Positions 18,771 through 28,362 of a DNA stretch of 64,000 nucleotides are shown here, piece after piece. The stretch spans positions 62,001-126,000 of the forward strand of contig NZ_NEHW01000003.1 in the NCBI RefSeq assembly GCF_002112505.1, read 5' to 3'. Position numbers and translations under genes: made by a program. This DNA comes from Pseudomonas sp. R28(2017) (lineage in GTDB: Bacteria > Pseudomonadota > Gammaproteobacteria > Pseudomonadales > Pseudomonadaceae). The first letter of the stretch is position 1, and every line of letters starts with the position of its first letter. The notes under the pieces are model-generated. The model was not told the DNA's origin. It did not search any database and saw only the letters and a program-made list of their open reading frames with translations.

Positions 18771-18852
18771 TTCGCGGGCAAGCCCGCTCCCACAGAGATG
18801 GCACAGGCCTTGAATTCTGTGGAATACCTGTGGGAGCGGGCTTGCCCGCGAA
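18771..18852. repeat. REP pair after the copper operon
   Basis: Inverted REP copies at 18771-18796 and 18827-18852 separated by about 30 nt. The pair can fold into a long hairpin at the 3' end of the copper operon transcript. Confidence 0.9.
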
Positions 18853-18983
18853 AGGGCCGTCACAGGCGTAGTACTGCGACCCAAAAGTCGAGTCGATCTG
18901 TCGCGCCCCTATCTGGCACGAGCGTGTTAGCCTAACCGGCTACCTCTGACAAGAAGACCGACCTTCCAAGGGAATGCAGCTTG

Positions 18984-20390
18984 ATGACGCAAATTTCTCC
19001 CAACGCGCCAGATGAGCAACATCTGCAGCGCAACCTGACCAACCGCCACATCCAGCTGATCGCCATCGGCGGCGCCATCGGCACCGGCCTGTTCATGGGC
19101 TCGGGCAAGACCATCAGCCTGGCGGGGCCATCGATCATCTTCGTCTACATGATCATCGGCTTCATGCTGTTCTTCGTCATGCGCGCCATGGGCGAACTGC
19201 TGCTGTCGAACCTCAACTACAAGTCGTTCATCGACTTCTCCGCCGACCTGCTCGGCCCCTGGGCCGGCTATTTCACCGGCTGGACCTACTGGTTCTGCTG
19301 GGTGGTCACTGGCATCGCCGACGTGGTCGCCATCGCCGCCTACACGCAGTTCTGGTTCCCCGACCTGCCGCAGTGGATACCGGCGCTGACCTGCGTGGGC
19401 CTGCTGCTGTCCCTGAACCTGGTGACCGTAAAAATGTTCGGGGAGATGGAGTTCTGGTTCGCCCTGATCAAGATCGTCGCCATCCTCGGCCTGGTCGCCA
19501 CCGGCCTGTACATGGTCATTACCGGCTTCACCTCGCCAAGCGGGCGTACCGCGCAGCTGGCCAACCTGTGGAACGATGGCGGCATGTTCCCCAATGGCCT
19601 GATGGGCTTCTTCGCCGGCTTCCAGATCGCCGTGTTCGCCTTTGTCGGCATCGAGCTGGTGGGCACGACCGCTGCTGAAGCCAAGAATCCCGAGCGCACC
19701 CTGCCGCGGGCGATCAACTCGATCCCGGTGCGGATCATCGTGTTCTACGTGCTGGCACTGATCGCGATCATGGCGGTGACCCCATGGCGCGACGTGGTAC
19801 CGGGCAAGAGCCCGTTCGTGGAACTGTTCGTGCTGGCCGGCCTGCCGGCGGCGGCGAGCATCATCAACTTCGTGGTGCTGACTTCGGCAGCCTCGTCGGC
19901 CAACAGTGGCGTGTTCTCCACCAGCCGCATGCTCTACGGCCTGTCCCAGGAAGGTGACGCACCACGGGCGTTCGAGAAGCTGTCGAGCCGATCGGTGCCG
20001 GCCAACGGCCTGTTCTTCTCCTGCGCCTGCCTGCTGCTGGGGGCGGTGCTGATCTACCTGGTGCCGAACGTGGTCGAGGCATTCACCCTGGTGACCACGG
20101 TGTCGGCGGTGCTGTTCATGTTCGTCTGGACGCTGATCCTGCTGTCGTACCTGAAGTACCGCAAGCACCGCGCCGCGCTGCACCAGGCGTCGCACTACAA
20201 GATGCCGGGCGGGCGCTTCATGTGCTACGTGTGCCTGGCGTTCTTTGCCTTCATCCTGGTGCTGCTGAGCCTTGAGGCGGATACCCGCTCGGCCTTGCTG
20301 GTAACGCCAGTCTGGTTCGTGCTGCTGGCACTGACCTATCAGGGCGTGCGTAGCCGTCGTCATCCCCGTTCGGCTGTGCGTAACGGCTGA
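18984..20390 (+). CDS. cycA: D-serine/D-alanine/glycine permease
   Basis: 468 residues from ATG 18984 (an adjacent TTG at 18981 has slightly better spacing from AAGGGA). About 12 membrane helices of the APC amino-acid transporter family. Long identical-looking stretches such as LTNRHIQLIAIGGAIGTGLF and FTGWTYWFCWVVTG agree with E. coli CycA, and the length (470 aa there) matches. It imports glycine and small D/L amino acids with protons. Single-gene unit; a hairpin follows the stop. Confidence 0.88.
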   Translation: MTQISPNAPDEQHLQRNLTNRHIQLIAIGGAIGTGLFMGSGKTISLAGPSIIFVYMIIGFMLFFVMRAMGELLLSNLNYKSFIDFSADLLGPWAGYFTGWTYWFCWVVTGIADVVAIAAYTQFWFPDLPQWIPALTCVGLLLSLNLVTVKMFGEMEFWFALIKIVAILGLVATGLYMVITGFTSPSGRTAQLANLWNDGGMFPNGLMGFFAGFQIAVFAFVGIELVGTTAAEAKNPERTLPRAINSIPVRIIVFYVLALIAIMAVTPWRDVVPGKSPFVELFVLAGLPAAASIINFVVLTSAASSANSGVFSTSRMLYGLSQEGDAPRAFEKLSSRSVPANGLFFSCACLLLGAVLIYLVPNVVEAFTLVTTVSAVLFMFVWTLILLSYLKYRKHRAALHQASHYKMPGGRFMCYVCLAFFAFILVLLSLEADTRSALLVTPVWFVLLALTYQGVRSRRHPRSAVRNG

Positions 20391-20398
20391 CGGCCCAG

Positions 20399-20417
20399 GG
20401 GGCTGCTCTGCAGCCCC
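20399..20417 (+). terminator. Hairpin after cycA
   Basis: GGGGCTGC-tct-GCAGCCCC starts 8 nt after the cycA stop. Strong stem, no T-tract; probably the 3' end or a stability element of the cycA mRNA. Confidence 0.5.
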
Positions 20418-20441
20418 AATCCTGTGCACGCAAATCCAACG

Positions 20442-20458
20442 AGCACCAAGCTGGACCT
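20442..20458 (+). promoter_or_regulatory. Weak NtrC-like site upstream of the urtA sigma54 promoter
   Basis: AGCACC-aagct-GGACCT resembles the NtrC dyad TGCACC-N5-GGTGCA with mismatches in the right half, about 60 nt upstream of the -24 element. Suggestive only. Confidence 0.3.
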
Positions 20459-20511
20459 CGCAAACGCCCCAACACCTCGCACAACCCCTCTATTGCGCAC
20501 CTTCCGCCGTT

Positions 20512-20527
20512 AGGCACACCCCTTGCA
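20512..20527 (+). promoter_or_regulatory. Sigma54 (-24/-12) promoter of the urt operon
   Basis: AGGCAC-ACCCC-TTGCA matches the RpoN consensus TGGCAC-N5-TTGCA at all but the first base, and lies 50 nt upstream of the urtA ATG. Urea uptake is a nitrogen-limitation response, so RpoN/NtrC control is biologically expected. Confidence 0.75.
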
Positions 20528-20577
20528 ACGCCCCTCCCCGCTTGGCCAACACCATAAAAACTCAGCGGAGAGAGCAC

Positions 20578-21843
20578 ATGAAGCGACGCAGTCTGATCAA
20601 GGCCTTTACCCTTAGCGCATCGATTGCCGCAATGGGCCTGAGCTGGAGCATCCAGGCCGCCGAGACCATCAAGGTCGGCATCCTGCATTCGCTGTCGGGG
20701 ACCATGGCGATTTCCGAGACGTCGCTCAAGGACATGGCGCTGATGACCATCGACGAGATCAACGCCAAGGGCGGTGTGAACGGCAAGCTGCTCGAGCCGG
20801 TGGTGGTCGACCCGGCCTCCAACTGGCCGCTGTTCGCCGAAAAGAGCCGCCAGCTGCTGACCCAGGACAAGATCGCGGTGGTGTTCGGCTGCTGGACCTC
20901 GGTATCGCGCAAATCGGTGCTGCCGGTGTTCGAGGAACTCAACGGCCTGCTGTTCTACCCGGTGCAGTATGAGGGTGAAGAGATGTCGCCGAACGTGTTC
21001 TACACCGGCGCCGCGCCCAACCAGCAGGCCATCCCGGCCGTGGAATACCTGATGAGCGAAGATGGCGGCAGCGCCAAGCGCTTCTTCCTGCTGGGCACCG
21101 ACTACGTCTACCCGCGCACCACCAACAAGATCCTGCGCGCCTTCCTGCACAGCAAGGGTGTGGCCGACAAGGACATCGAAGAGGTCTACACCCCGTTCGG
21201 CCACGCCGATTACCAGACCATCGTCGCCAACATCAAGAAGTTCTCCGCCGGCGGCAAGACCGCCGTCATCTCCACCGTCAACGGCGACTCCAACGTGCCG
21301 TTCTACAAGGAACTGGCCAACCAGGGCCTGAAGGCCACCGACGTGCCGGTGGTGGCGTTCTCGGTAGGCGAAGAAGAACTGCGCGGCATCGACACCAAAC
21401 CGCTGGTGGGCCACCTGGCGGCGTGGAACTACTTCGAGTCGGTGGATAACCCGGTCAACCAGAAGTTCGTTGCCGACTGGAAGGCCTACGCCAAGGCCAA
21501 GGGCCTGCCGGGTGCCGACAAGGCAGTGACGAACGACCCGATGGAAGCCACCTACGTCGGCATCCACATGTGGGCCCAGGCTGCCGAGAAGGCCAAGTCC
21601 ACCGATGTCGACAAGGTCCGCGAAGCCTTGGCCGGGCAGACCTTCAAGGCACCGTCGGGCTTCACCCTGACCATGGACAAGACCAACCACCACCTGCACA
21701 AGCCGGTGATGATCGGCGAGATCCAGGATGACGGGCAGTTCAGCGTCGTCTGGGAAACCGAGCAGCCACTGCGGGCACAGCCGTGGAGCCCGTTCATTCC
21801 GGGCAATGACAAGCGCCCTGATTACGCGGTGAAAGGTAACTGA
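20578..21843 (+). CDS. urtA: Urea ABC transporter substrate-binding protein
   Basis: 421 residues from the ATG at 20578 (GGAGAGAG upstream). The N-terminus KRRSLIKAF followed by an apolar segment resembles a Tat-type or twin-Arg-containing signal. The mature start (ETIKVGILHSLSGTMAISE) and FYPVQYEGEEMSPNVFYTG are UrtA hallmarks of the type I periplasmic binding protein fold. It delivers urea (and short amides) to UrtBC. Followed by a hairpin and REP pair, a layout that can raise its mRNA level above that of the membrane genes. Confidence 0.94.
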   Translation: MKRRSLIKAFTLSASIAAMGLSWSIQAAETIKVGILHSLSGTMAISETSLKDMALMTIDEINAKGGVNGKLLEPVVVDPASNWPLFAEKSRQLLTQDKIAVVFGCWTSVSRKSVLPVFEELNGLLFYPVQYEGEEMSPNVFYTGAAPNQQAIPAVEYLMSEDGGSAKRFFLLGTDYVYPRTTNKILRAFLHSKGVADKDIEEVYTPFGHADYQTIVANIKKFSAGGKTAVISTVNGDSNVPFYKELANQGLKATDVPVVAFSVGEEELRGIDTKPLVGHLAAWNYFESVDNPVNQKFVADWKAYAKAKGLPGADKAVTNDPMEATYVGIHMWAQAAEKAKSTDVDKVREALAGQTFKAPSGFTLTMDKTNHHLHKPVMIGEIQDDGQFSVVWETEQPLRAQPWSPFIPGNDKRPDYAVKGN

Positions 21844-21869
21844 GTGCATTGGGGCCGCTTTGCGGCCCA

Positions 21870-21952
21870 TTCGCGGGCAAGCCCCGCTCCCACAGGGACC
21901 GCGCAGGTTTCAGACCTTTCACCGTACCTGTGGGAGCGGGCTTGCCCGCGAA
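21870..21952. repeat. REP pair between urtA and urtB
   Basis: Inverted REP copies at 21870-21897 (one extra C in the core) and 21927-21952. Just before them, at 21852-21868, GGGCCGC-ttt-GCGGCCC forms a separate hairpin. The elements lie inside the operon and probably act as a processing or stability boundary for the urtA message. Confidence 0.9.
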
Positions 21953-21983
21953 GAATCCACCACTGTATTCCAGGACTGCCCGA

Positions 21984-23471
21984 ATGCTCAGAATCCTGCT
22001 CACCCTCCTGCTGCTCCTACCCCTGGCCAGCCAGGCCAGCGAGGGCGAATTCTTCCTCACCGCCAAGCCCGCCGAGCAGGCCCGCCTGCTCGAAAGCTGG
22101 GCGGCGCAACCCGATGCCGCGCGCCTGCCACTGCTGGACAACCTGCGCCAGGGCCGCATCGCCGCCGACGACTCGCGCAAGGTGCGCCTGAACAACCGCC
22201 TGCGTGGCCTGATCGACAACGCCCTGGCCAGCCACCAGTTGCTCAGCGACAACAGCACCACCCGCCTGGCCGCTGCCCAACAGCTGCAAAAGAGCGCGCA
22301 ACCGGCACAGATGGCCTTCCTCGACCGGCGCTTCAGCAGCGAGCAGGACGCCGCCGTGCACGCCGCCCTCGGCCTGGCCCTGGCCAACCTGCAACTGGGC
22401 GCCAGCGAGCCGCCAGTGCGCCTGGCCGCCGTGCGCCTGCTCGGTGAAACCGGTGACCCGCTGGCCCGCACCCGCCTCGAAGCCTTGCTGCAACCAGGCG
22501 CCGAGAGCGACCCCGGCGTGCGCACCGCCGCCGAAACCAGCCTGGCCCAGGTCAAGCGCAAGCTGCTGGTCGGCGAGCTGCTCGGCCAGGCCTTCAGCGG
22601 CCTGTCGCTGGGCTCGATCCTGCTGCTGGCCGCGCTCGGCCTGGCGATCACCTTCGGCCTGCTCGGGGTGATCAACATGGCCCATGGCGAGATGCTCATG
22701 CTCGGCGCCTACAGCACCTACATGGTCCAGGTGCTGCTGCAGCGTTACGCCCCCAGCGCCATCGAGTTCTACCCGCTGATCGCCCTGCCGGTGGCCTTCA
22801 TGGTCAGCGCCGGGGTCGGCATGGCCCTGGAACGCACGGTGATCCGCCACCTCTACGGGCGCCCGCTGGAAACCCTGCTGGCGACCTGGGGCATCAGCCT
22901 GATCCTGATCCAGGCCATCCGCCTGCTGTTCGGCGCGCAGAACGTCGAGGTCAGCAACCCGTCCTGGCTGTCCGGCGGCATCCAGCTGCTGCCGAACCTG
23001 GTGCTGCCGTACAACCGCCTGGTGATCATCGGTTTCGCGTTGGCGGTGGTGCTGCTCACCTGGCTGCTGCTCAACCGCACGCGGCTGGGCCTGAACGTGC
23101 GCGCCGTCACGCAGAACCGCAACATGGCCGCCTGCTGCGGCGTCTCCACCGGGCGTGTCGACATGCTCGCCTTCGGCCTCGGCTCCGGCATCGCCGGCCT
23201 TGGCGGCGTGGCCCTGAGCCAGGTCGGCAACGTCGGCCCGGACCTGGGCCAGAGCTACATCATCGACTCGTTCCTGGTGGTGGTGCTCGGCGGTGTCGGG
23301 CAGCTGGCCGGCAGCCTCTGGGCAGCGTTCGGCCTTGGCATCGCCAACAAGCTGCTGGAACCGCAGATCGGGGCGGTACTCGGCAAGATCCTCATCCTTG
23401 CGTTGATCATTCTGTTCATCCAGAAGCGCCCGCAAGGCCTGTTCGCCCTCAAGGGACGGGTAATCGACTGA
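21984..23471 (+). CDS. urtB: Urea ABC transporter permease UrtB
   Basis: 495 residues from ATG 21984. It has a signal-like start, a periplasmic N-terminal extension of about 190 residues rich in Leu/Ala/Arg helices (specific to UrtB among LivH-type permeases), then the permease with GVINMAHGEMLMLGAYSTY (EAA/LivH motif) and about eight membrane helices. The stop overlaps the urtC start (TGATG). Confidence 0.93.
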   Translation: MLRILLTLLLLLPLASQASEGEFFLTAKPAEQARLLESWAAQPDAARLPLLDNLRQGRIAADDSRKVRLNNRLRGLIDNALASHQLLSDNSTTRLAAAQQLQKSAQPAQMAFLDRRFSSEQDAAVHAALGLALANLQLGASEPPVRLAAVRLLGETGDPLARTRLEALLQPGAESDPGVRTAAETSLAQVKRKLLVGELLGQAFSGLSLGSILLLAALGLAITFGLLGVINMAHGEMLMLGAYSTYMVQVLLQRYAPSAIEFYPLIALPVAFMVSAGVGMALERTVIRHLYGRPLETLLATWGISLILIQAIRLLFGAQNVEVSNPSWLSGGIQLLPNLVLPYNRLVIIGFALAVVLLTWLLLNRTRLGLNVRAVTQNRNMAACCGVSTGRVDMLAFGLGSGIAGLGGVALSQVGNVGPDLGQSYIIDSFLVVVLGGVGQLAGSLWAAFGLGIANKLLEPQIGAVLGKILILALIILFIQKRPQGLFALKGRVID

Positions 23472-24546
23472 TGAACCAGCCACTGCTTGTCACCGCTACG
23501 CAAAAGGCCGGGCCACGGCTGTCGCTGGCCATCGGCGCGGTCGTCGTCCTGCTGCTGGTGGCCCTGCCGCTGCTGTCGCTGCTGCCGGCCGATCACTCGC
23601 TGCAGGTTTCGGCCTACACCCTGACCCTGGTCGGCAAGATCCTCTGCTACGCCATCGTCGCCCTGGCGCTGGACCTGGTCTGGGGCTATGCCGGGTTGCT
23701 GTCGCTGGGCCACGGCCTGTTCTTCGCCCTCGGCGGCTACGCCATGGGCATGTACCTGATGCGCCAGGCAGCCGGTGACGGCCTGCCGGGGTTCATGACC
23801 TTCCTGTCGTGGAGCGAACTGCCCTGGTACTGGGCCGGTACCCAGCACTTCGCCTGGGCCCTGTGCCTGGTGGTGCTGGCGCCTGGGCTGCTGGCGCTGG
23901 TGTTCGGCTGGTTCGCCTTCCGCTCGCGGATCAAGGGCGTGTACTTCTCGATCATGACCCAGGCCCTGACCTTCGCCGGCATGCTGCTGTTCTTCCGTAA
24001 CGAAACGGGCTTCGGCGGCAACAACGGTTTCACCAGCTTCCGCACCATCCTCGGCTTCGACATCGCCGCGCAGGGCACCCGCGCGGTGCTGTTCCTGCTC
24101 ACCGTCGGCCTGCTGCTGGCCAGCCTGTACCTGTGCTGGCGCCTGACCCAGAGCAAGTTCGGCCGCCTGCTCACTGCCGTGCGCGACGCCGAAAACCGCC
24201 TGATGTTCTGCGGCTACGACCCACGCGGGTTCAAATTGCTGGTGTGGGTGCTCAGCGCCGTGCTGTGCGGCCTGGCCGGCGCGCTGTACGTGCCGCAGGT
24301 GGGCATCATCAACCCCAGCGAGATGTCGCCGACCAACTCCATCGAAGCCGCCGTGTGGGTGGCGCTGGGCGGGCGCGGCACGCTGATCGGCCCGCTGCTC
24401 GGTGCCGGCCTGGTCAATGGCATGAAGAGCTGGTTCACCGTGGCCTTCCCGGAGTTCTGGCTGTTCTTCCTTGGCGCGCTGTTCATCCTCGTCACCCTGT
24501 ACCTGCCCAAGGGCGTGGTCGGCCTGTTGAAGAAAAGGAGCCAGTC

Positions 24547-24550
<4 letters not shown>
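23471..24550 (+). CDS. urtC: Urea ABC transporter permease UrtC
   Basis: 359 residues, about ten membrane helices, LivM-type. VWGYAGLLSLGHGLFFALGGYA and the long YPxxGF... region GFGGNNGFTSF fit UrtC. Pairs with UrtB in the inner membrane. Ends ATGA with urtD; a clear AGGAG precedes the next start inside its own 3' end. Confidence 0.93.
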
Positions 24551-25404
<854 letters not shown>

Positions 25405-25427
25405 ACAAGCAAACCTGCACCGGCCTT

Positions 25428-25509
25428 TTCGCGGGCAAGCCCGCTCCCACAGGTACGGTGCAGGGCTTCAGAACTGCGCGGTCCTTGTGGGAGCGGGCTT
25501 GCCCGCGAA
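25428..25509. repeat. REP pair between urtD and urtE
   Basis: Inverted REP copies at 25428-25453 and 25484-25509, inside the urt operon. The 146-nt gap between urtD and urtE otherwise holds nothing recognisable. Confidence 0.9.
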
Positions 25510-25550
25510 AGGGCCGGTACAGGCAACGCAGACTTCCCAGGAATTTCCAC

Positions 25551-26249
25551 ATGCTGAAAATCGACACCCTGCACCAGTACTACGGCGGCAGCCACATCCT
25601 CCGGGGCCTGTCCTTCGAAGCCAAGGTCGGCGAAGTCACCTGCCTGTTGGGCCGCAACGGTGTGGGCAAGACCACCCTGCTGCGCTGCCTGATGGGCCTG
25701 GTGTCGGCCCGCGAGGGCACTATCGAGTGGGAAGGCAAACCGATCACCGCACTCAAGCCCCAGCAGCGGGTCCACGCCGGCATCGCCTACGTGCCCCAGG
25801 GCCGCGAGATCTTCCCGCGCCTGACTGTCGAGGAAAACCTGCTGATGGGCCTGTCACGTTTTCCGGCTCGCGAAGCGCGGGAAGTGCCCGCGTTCATCTA
25901 CGAGCTGTTCCCCGTGCTGGAGCAAATGAAGCAACGCCGTGGCGGTGACCTGTCCGGTGGCCAGCAGCAACAGCTAGCCATCGGCCGGGCCCTGGCCAGC
26001 CGCCCGCGGTTGCTGATCCTCGACGAACCGACCGAAGGCATCCAGCCCTCGGTGATCAAGGAAATCGGTGCGGTGATCCGGCGCCTGGCCGAGCGGGGCG
26101 ACATGGCGATCCTGCTGGTCGAACAGTTCTACGACTTCGCCGAAGAACTGGCCGACCAGTACCTGGTCATGGCCCGTGGCGAGATCATCCAGCGTGGCCG
26201 CGGTGAAAACATGCAGGCCGAAGGTGTGCGCGGGCTGGTAACCATTTAA
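25551..26249 (+). CDS. urtE: Urea ABC transporter ATPase UrtE (LivF type)
   Basis: 232 residues from ATG 25551. Walker A GRNGVGKTT, signature LSGGQQQQLAIGRAL, Walker B LLILDEPTEGI. The start MLKIDTLHQYYGGSHILRG is typical of UrtE. Completes the urea transporter; separated from urtD by a REP pair, so its level may be tuned separately. Confidence 0.94.
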   Translation: MLKIDTLHQYYGGSHILRGLSFEAKVGEVTCLLGRNGVGKTTLLRCLMGLVSAREGTIEWEGKPITALKPQQRVHAGIAYVPQGREIFPRLTVEENLLMGLSRFPAREAREVPAFIYELFPVLEQMKQRRGGDLSGGQQQQLAIGRALASRPRLLILDEPTEGIQPSVIKEIGAVIRRLAERGDMAILLVEQFYDFAEELADQYLVMARGEIIQRGRGENMQAEGVRGLVTI

Positions 26250-26280
26250 TCTGCAATCAACGACCCTGCGAGACGCTGTC

Positions 26281-26796
26281 ATGAGTTACCACATCCGCGA
26301 TGCCCTGCCCACCGACGTACCGGGCATTCTCGACATCTACAACGACGCCGTGCGCAACACCACGGCGATCTGGAACGAAACACCGGTGGACCTGGCCAAC
26401 CGCCAGGCCTGGTTCGAAGCACGGGCGCAGCAGGGTTACCCGATCCTGGTAGCCGTGGATGACACCGGCGTGCTGGGTTATGCGTCGTTCGGCGACTGGC
26501 GGCCGTTCGAAGGTTTTCGCCTGACCGTGGAACACTCGGTGTATGTGCGCAATGACCAGCGTGGCAAGGGCCTGGGCCCGCTGCTGATGGCGGCGCTGAT
26601 CGAGCGGGCGCGTGGGTGCGGCAAGCATGTGATGGTCGCGGCCATCGAAAGTGGCAATGCCGCGTCGGTGCGCCTGCATGAGCGACTGGGCTTCGTGGTG
26701 ACCGGGCAGATGCCGCAGGTGGGAGTGAAGTTTGGCCGCTGGCTGGACCTGACCTTCATGCAGCTGGTGCTGAATCCGGGGGCGGAACCCAGCTGA
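26281..26796 (+). CDS. GNAT N-acetyltransferase, phosphinothricin/methionine sulfoximine type
   Basis: 171 residues, single GNAT domain with the acetyl-CoA loop RNDQRGKGLGPLLM (about 82-95) and the start DALPTDVPGILDIYNDAV plus TAIWNETPVDLANRQAWF that characterise the PAT/MddA subfamily, which acetylates methionine sulfone/sulfoximine and phosphinothricin. Starts 31 nt after urtE, so it may be read with it. Substrate is inferred from the family. Confidence 0.85.
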   Translation: MSYHIRDALPTDVPGILDIYNDAVRNTTAIWNETPVDLANRQAWFEARAQQGYPILVAVDDTGVLGYASFGDWRPFEGFRLTVEHSVYVRNDQRGKGLGPLLMAALIERARGCGKHVMVAAIESGNAASVRLHERLGFVVTGQMPQVGVKFGRWLDLTFMQLVLNPGAEPS

Positions 26797-26821
26797 AGTT
26801 GATGTTGGCTGTGCTGGCATC

Positions 26822-26903
26822 TTCGCGGGCTCGCCCGCTCCCACAGGGATCGCACAAGACCTGAAAGCGGTGCATTACCTGTGGGAGCGGGCATGCCCGC
26901 GAA
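26822..26903. repeat. REP pair, variant cores
   Basis: Inverted copies at 26822-26847 (core GGGCTCGCCC) and 26878-26903 (core GGGCATGCCC). Both keep the flanks TCCCACAGG / CCTGTGGGA but have compensating loop changes, between convergent genes. Confidence 0.85.
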
Positions 26904-26922
26904 GAGGCCGGGCCTGCAAACA

Positions 26923-27228
26923 TCACATCTGGGTGAATCTGCCCAGCCGCTGCCTGAGCATGCTGTTCTCGCTGCGCAGCTGCTGCACCTCCTGCAACAG
27001 CTCCAGCGCCAGCGCCACCCCTTCCCACTCCAGTTCCAGCTCCTGATGCAGCTTCGCCGCGCGCTTGGCCAGCAACGGCGCCTGATCGTCGAACAACCAG
27101 TCCTCCGGCGTTCGCCCGGAAGGTTCGACAATGCCGTGCTCGACGATTTCGATCACGCAGTCAGCCGTGATATCGGCTTCCTGACACAGGGTACGCATGT
27201 CCAGTTGAACGATCAGGGTGCTGCTCAT
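26923..27228 (-). CDS. cbpM: Chaperone modulator CbpM
   Basis: 101 residues from ATG 27228, with GGAG of the upstream GGAGTAAGTGATC as ribosome site; an in-frame GTG at 27234 is less likely. MerR-like helical start (LDMRTLCQEADITADCVIEIVEHGI) and C-terminal coiled helix match CbpM, which binds the J domain of CbpA and blocks its co-chaperone and DNA-binding activity. Two bases after the cbpA stop, same operon. Confidence 0.88.
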   Translation of the reverse strand: MSSTLIVQLDMRTLCQEADITADCVIEIVEHGIVEPSGRTPEDWLFDDQAPLLAKRAAKLHQELELEWEGVALALELLQEVQQLRSENSMLRQRLGRFTQM

Positions 27229-27230
27229 GA

Positions 27231-28199
27231 TCACTTACTCCATTGTGTCCTCGGGTCGAACGCCGACTTCTCGGAAAGCTGGGTCCACAGTTCACGGGTA
27301 GCAGCGTCGGACGCCGGCGGCATCACCACTTTCAGCTGCGCATAGAGGTTGCCGCGCTCGCCGTTCTTGTTGGCCAGGCCCATGCCCGGTACACGCAGGC
27401 GCTGGCCGCTTTGGCTGTCGGGGCGGATGGTCAGGTTGATCTTGCCGGTCAGGGTCGGCACCGCCACCTTGGTGCCCAGGGCGGCCTCCCACGGCGCCAG
27501 CGGCACGGTGATGATCAGGTCATGACCTTCGACATCGAACAGCGGGTGCGGTGCCATGCGCACGGTCAGGAACAGGTCGCCATTGGCACCACCGCCAACG
27601 CCTGGGGCGCCCTGGCCCTTGAGGCGGATACGCTCGCCATCGGTGACCCCGGCGGGGATCTTCACGTTCAGGGTCTTGGTGGTGAACCCGGTGCGCTGGC
27701 CGGCCGCGTTGGTCTGCGGCACCTGGAAGCTGATCTGCTTGGATTCCTTGCTCAGGGTTTCTTCCAGGAAGATCGCCAGTTCCAGTTCCACATCCTGCCC
27801 TCGCCTGCCGGCGCTACGTTGTTGTTGCCGGGCGCCACCGCCGAACGGGTTGCCGCCGCGGGCACCGAAGATCGAGCTGAAGAAGTCGGAGAAGTCGCCG
27901 CCCTCGAAGCCACCGCCAGCGCCACCTGCGCCGCCACGGCTCTGCCAGCCCGGTGGTGCCTGGAATGGCCGACCATGCTGGCCGCCATACTTGCGGATTT
28001 CGTCGAATTCGGCGCGCTTCTGCGCGTCACCCAGCACCTCGTAGGCCTCGTTGGCCTCCTTGAACTTGTCCTCGGCGTCGCGCTCCTTGCTGACGTCAGG
28101 GTGATACTTGCGCGCCAGCTTGCGGTACGCGGCCTTGATCGCCTTGTCGTCCGCCGTGGGCTCTACGCCGAGTATCTTGTAATAGTCTTTGAAGTCCAT
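27231..28199 (-). CDS. cbpA: Curved-DNA-binding J-domain co-chaperone CbpA
   Basis: 322 residues. J domain at 1-65 with the HPD triad (KYHPDVS), Gly/Phe-rich linker (about 75-125), then two beta-rich substrate domains without the zinc finger of DnaJ. This is the DjlA/CbpA class: works with DnaK and binds curved DNA. It heads an operon with cbpM and has a sigma32-type promoter directly upstream. Confidence 0.94.
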   Translation of the reverse strand: MDFKDYYKILGVEPTADDKAIKAAYRKLARKYHPDVSKERDAEDKFKEANEAYEVLGDAQKRAEFDEIRKYGGQHGRPFQAPPGWQSRGGAGGAGGGFEGGDFSDFFSSIFGARGGNPFGGGARQQQRSAGRRGQDVELELAIFLEETLSKESKQISFQVPQTNAAGQRTGFTTKTLNVKIPAGVTDGERIRLKGQGAPGVGGGANGDLFLTVRMAPHPLFDVEGHDLIITVPLAPWEAALGTKVAVPTLTGKINLTIRPDSQSGQRLRVPGMGLANKNGERGNLYAQLKVVMPPASDAATRELWTQLSEKSAFDPRTQWSK

Positions 28200-28237
28200 C
28201 TATGGATCACCAGTGTGAATTTACGAGTTGCAACTGA

Positions 28238-28265
28238 AGATAGGGGTCAAGCATAGCCTTTCAAG
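28238..28265 (-). promoter_or_regulatory. Sigma32 heat-shock promoter of cbpA-cbpM
   Basis: On the minus strand CTTGAAA (28265-28259), a 12-nt spacer, then CCCCTATCT (28246-28238). This is very close to the RpoH consensus CTTGAAA-N11-15-CCCCATnT and ends 38 nt before the cbpA ATG. Confidence 0.75.
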
Positions 28266-28301
28266 GTGCGCTTGGGGTTGCCTCAAGGCAGACGATCGGT
28301 C

Positions 28302-28329
28302 TTGATTCTGTAGCCAACTGGCATAAACT
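28302..28329 (+). promoter_or_regulatory. Candidate sigma70 promoter of the Hsp70-like gene
   Basis: TTGATT, 16-nt spacer, TAAACT, ending 33 nt upstream of the ATG at 28363. Divergent from the cbpA promoter. Confidence 0.5.
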
Positions 28330-28362
28330 GCGCGGCCGTTTTGCCTCCGGAAGCCTTTTCCC

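Noticed and set aside
18917..18935. TGGCACGAGCGTGTTA as a sigma54 promoter of cycA
   Set aside because: Lacks the TTGC element at the right distance.
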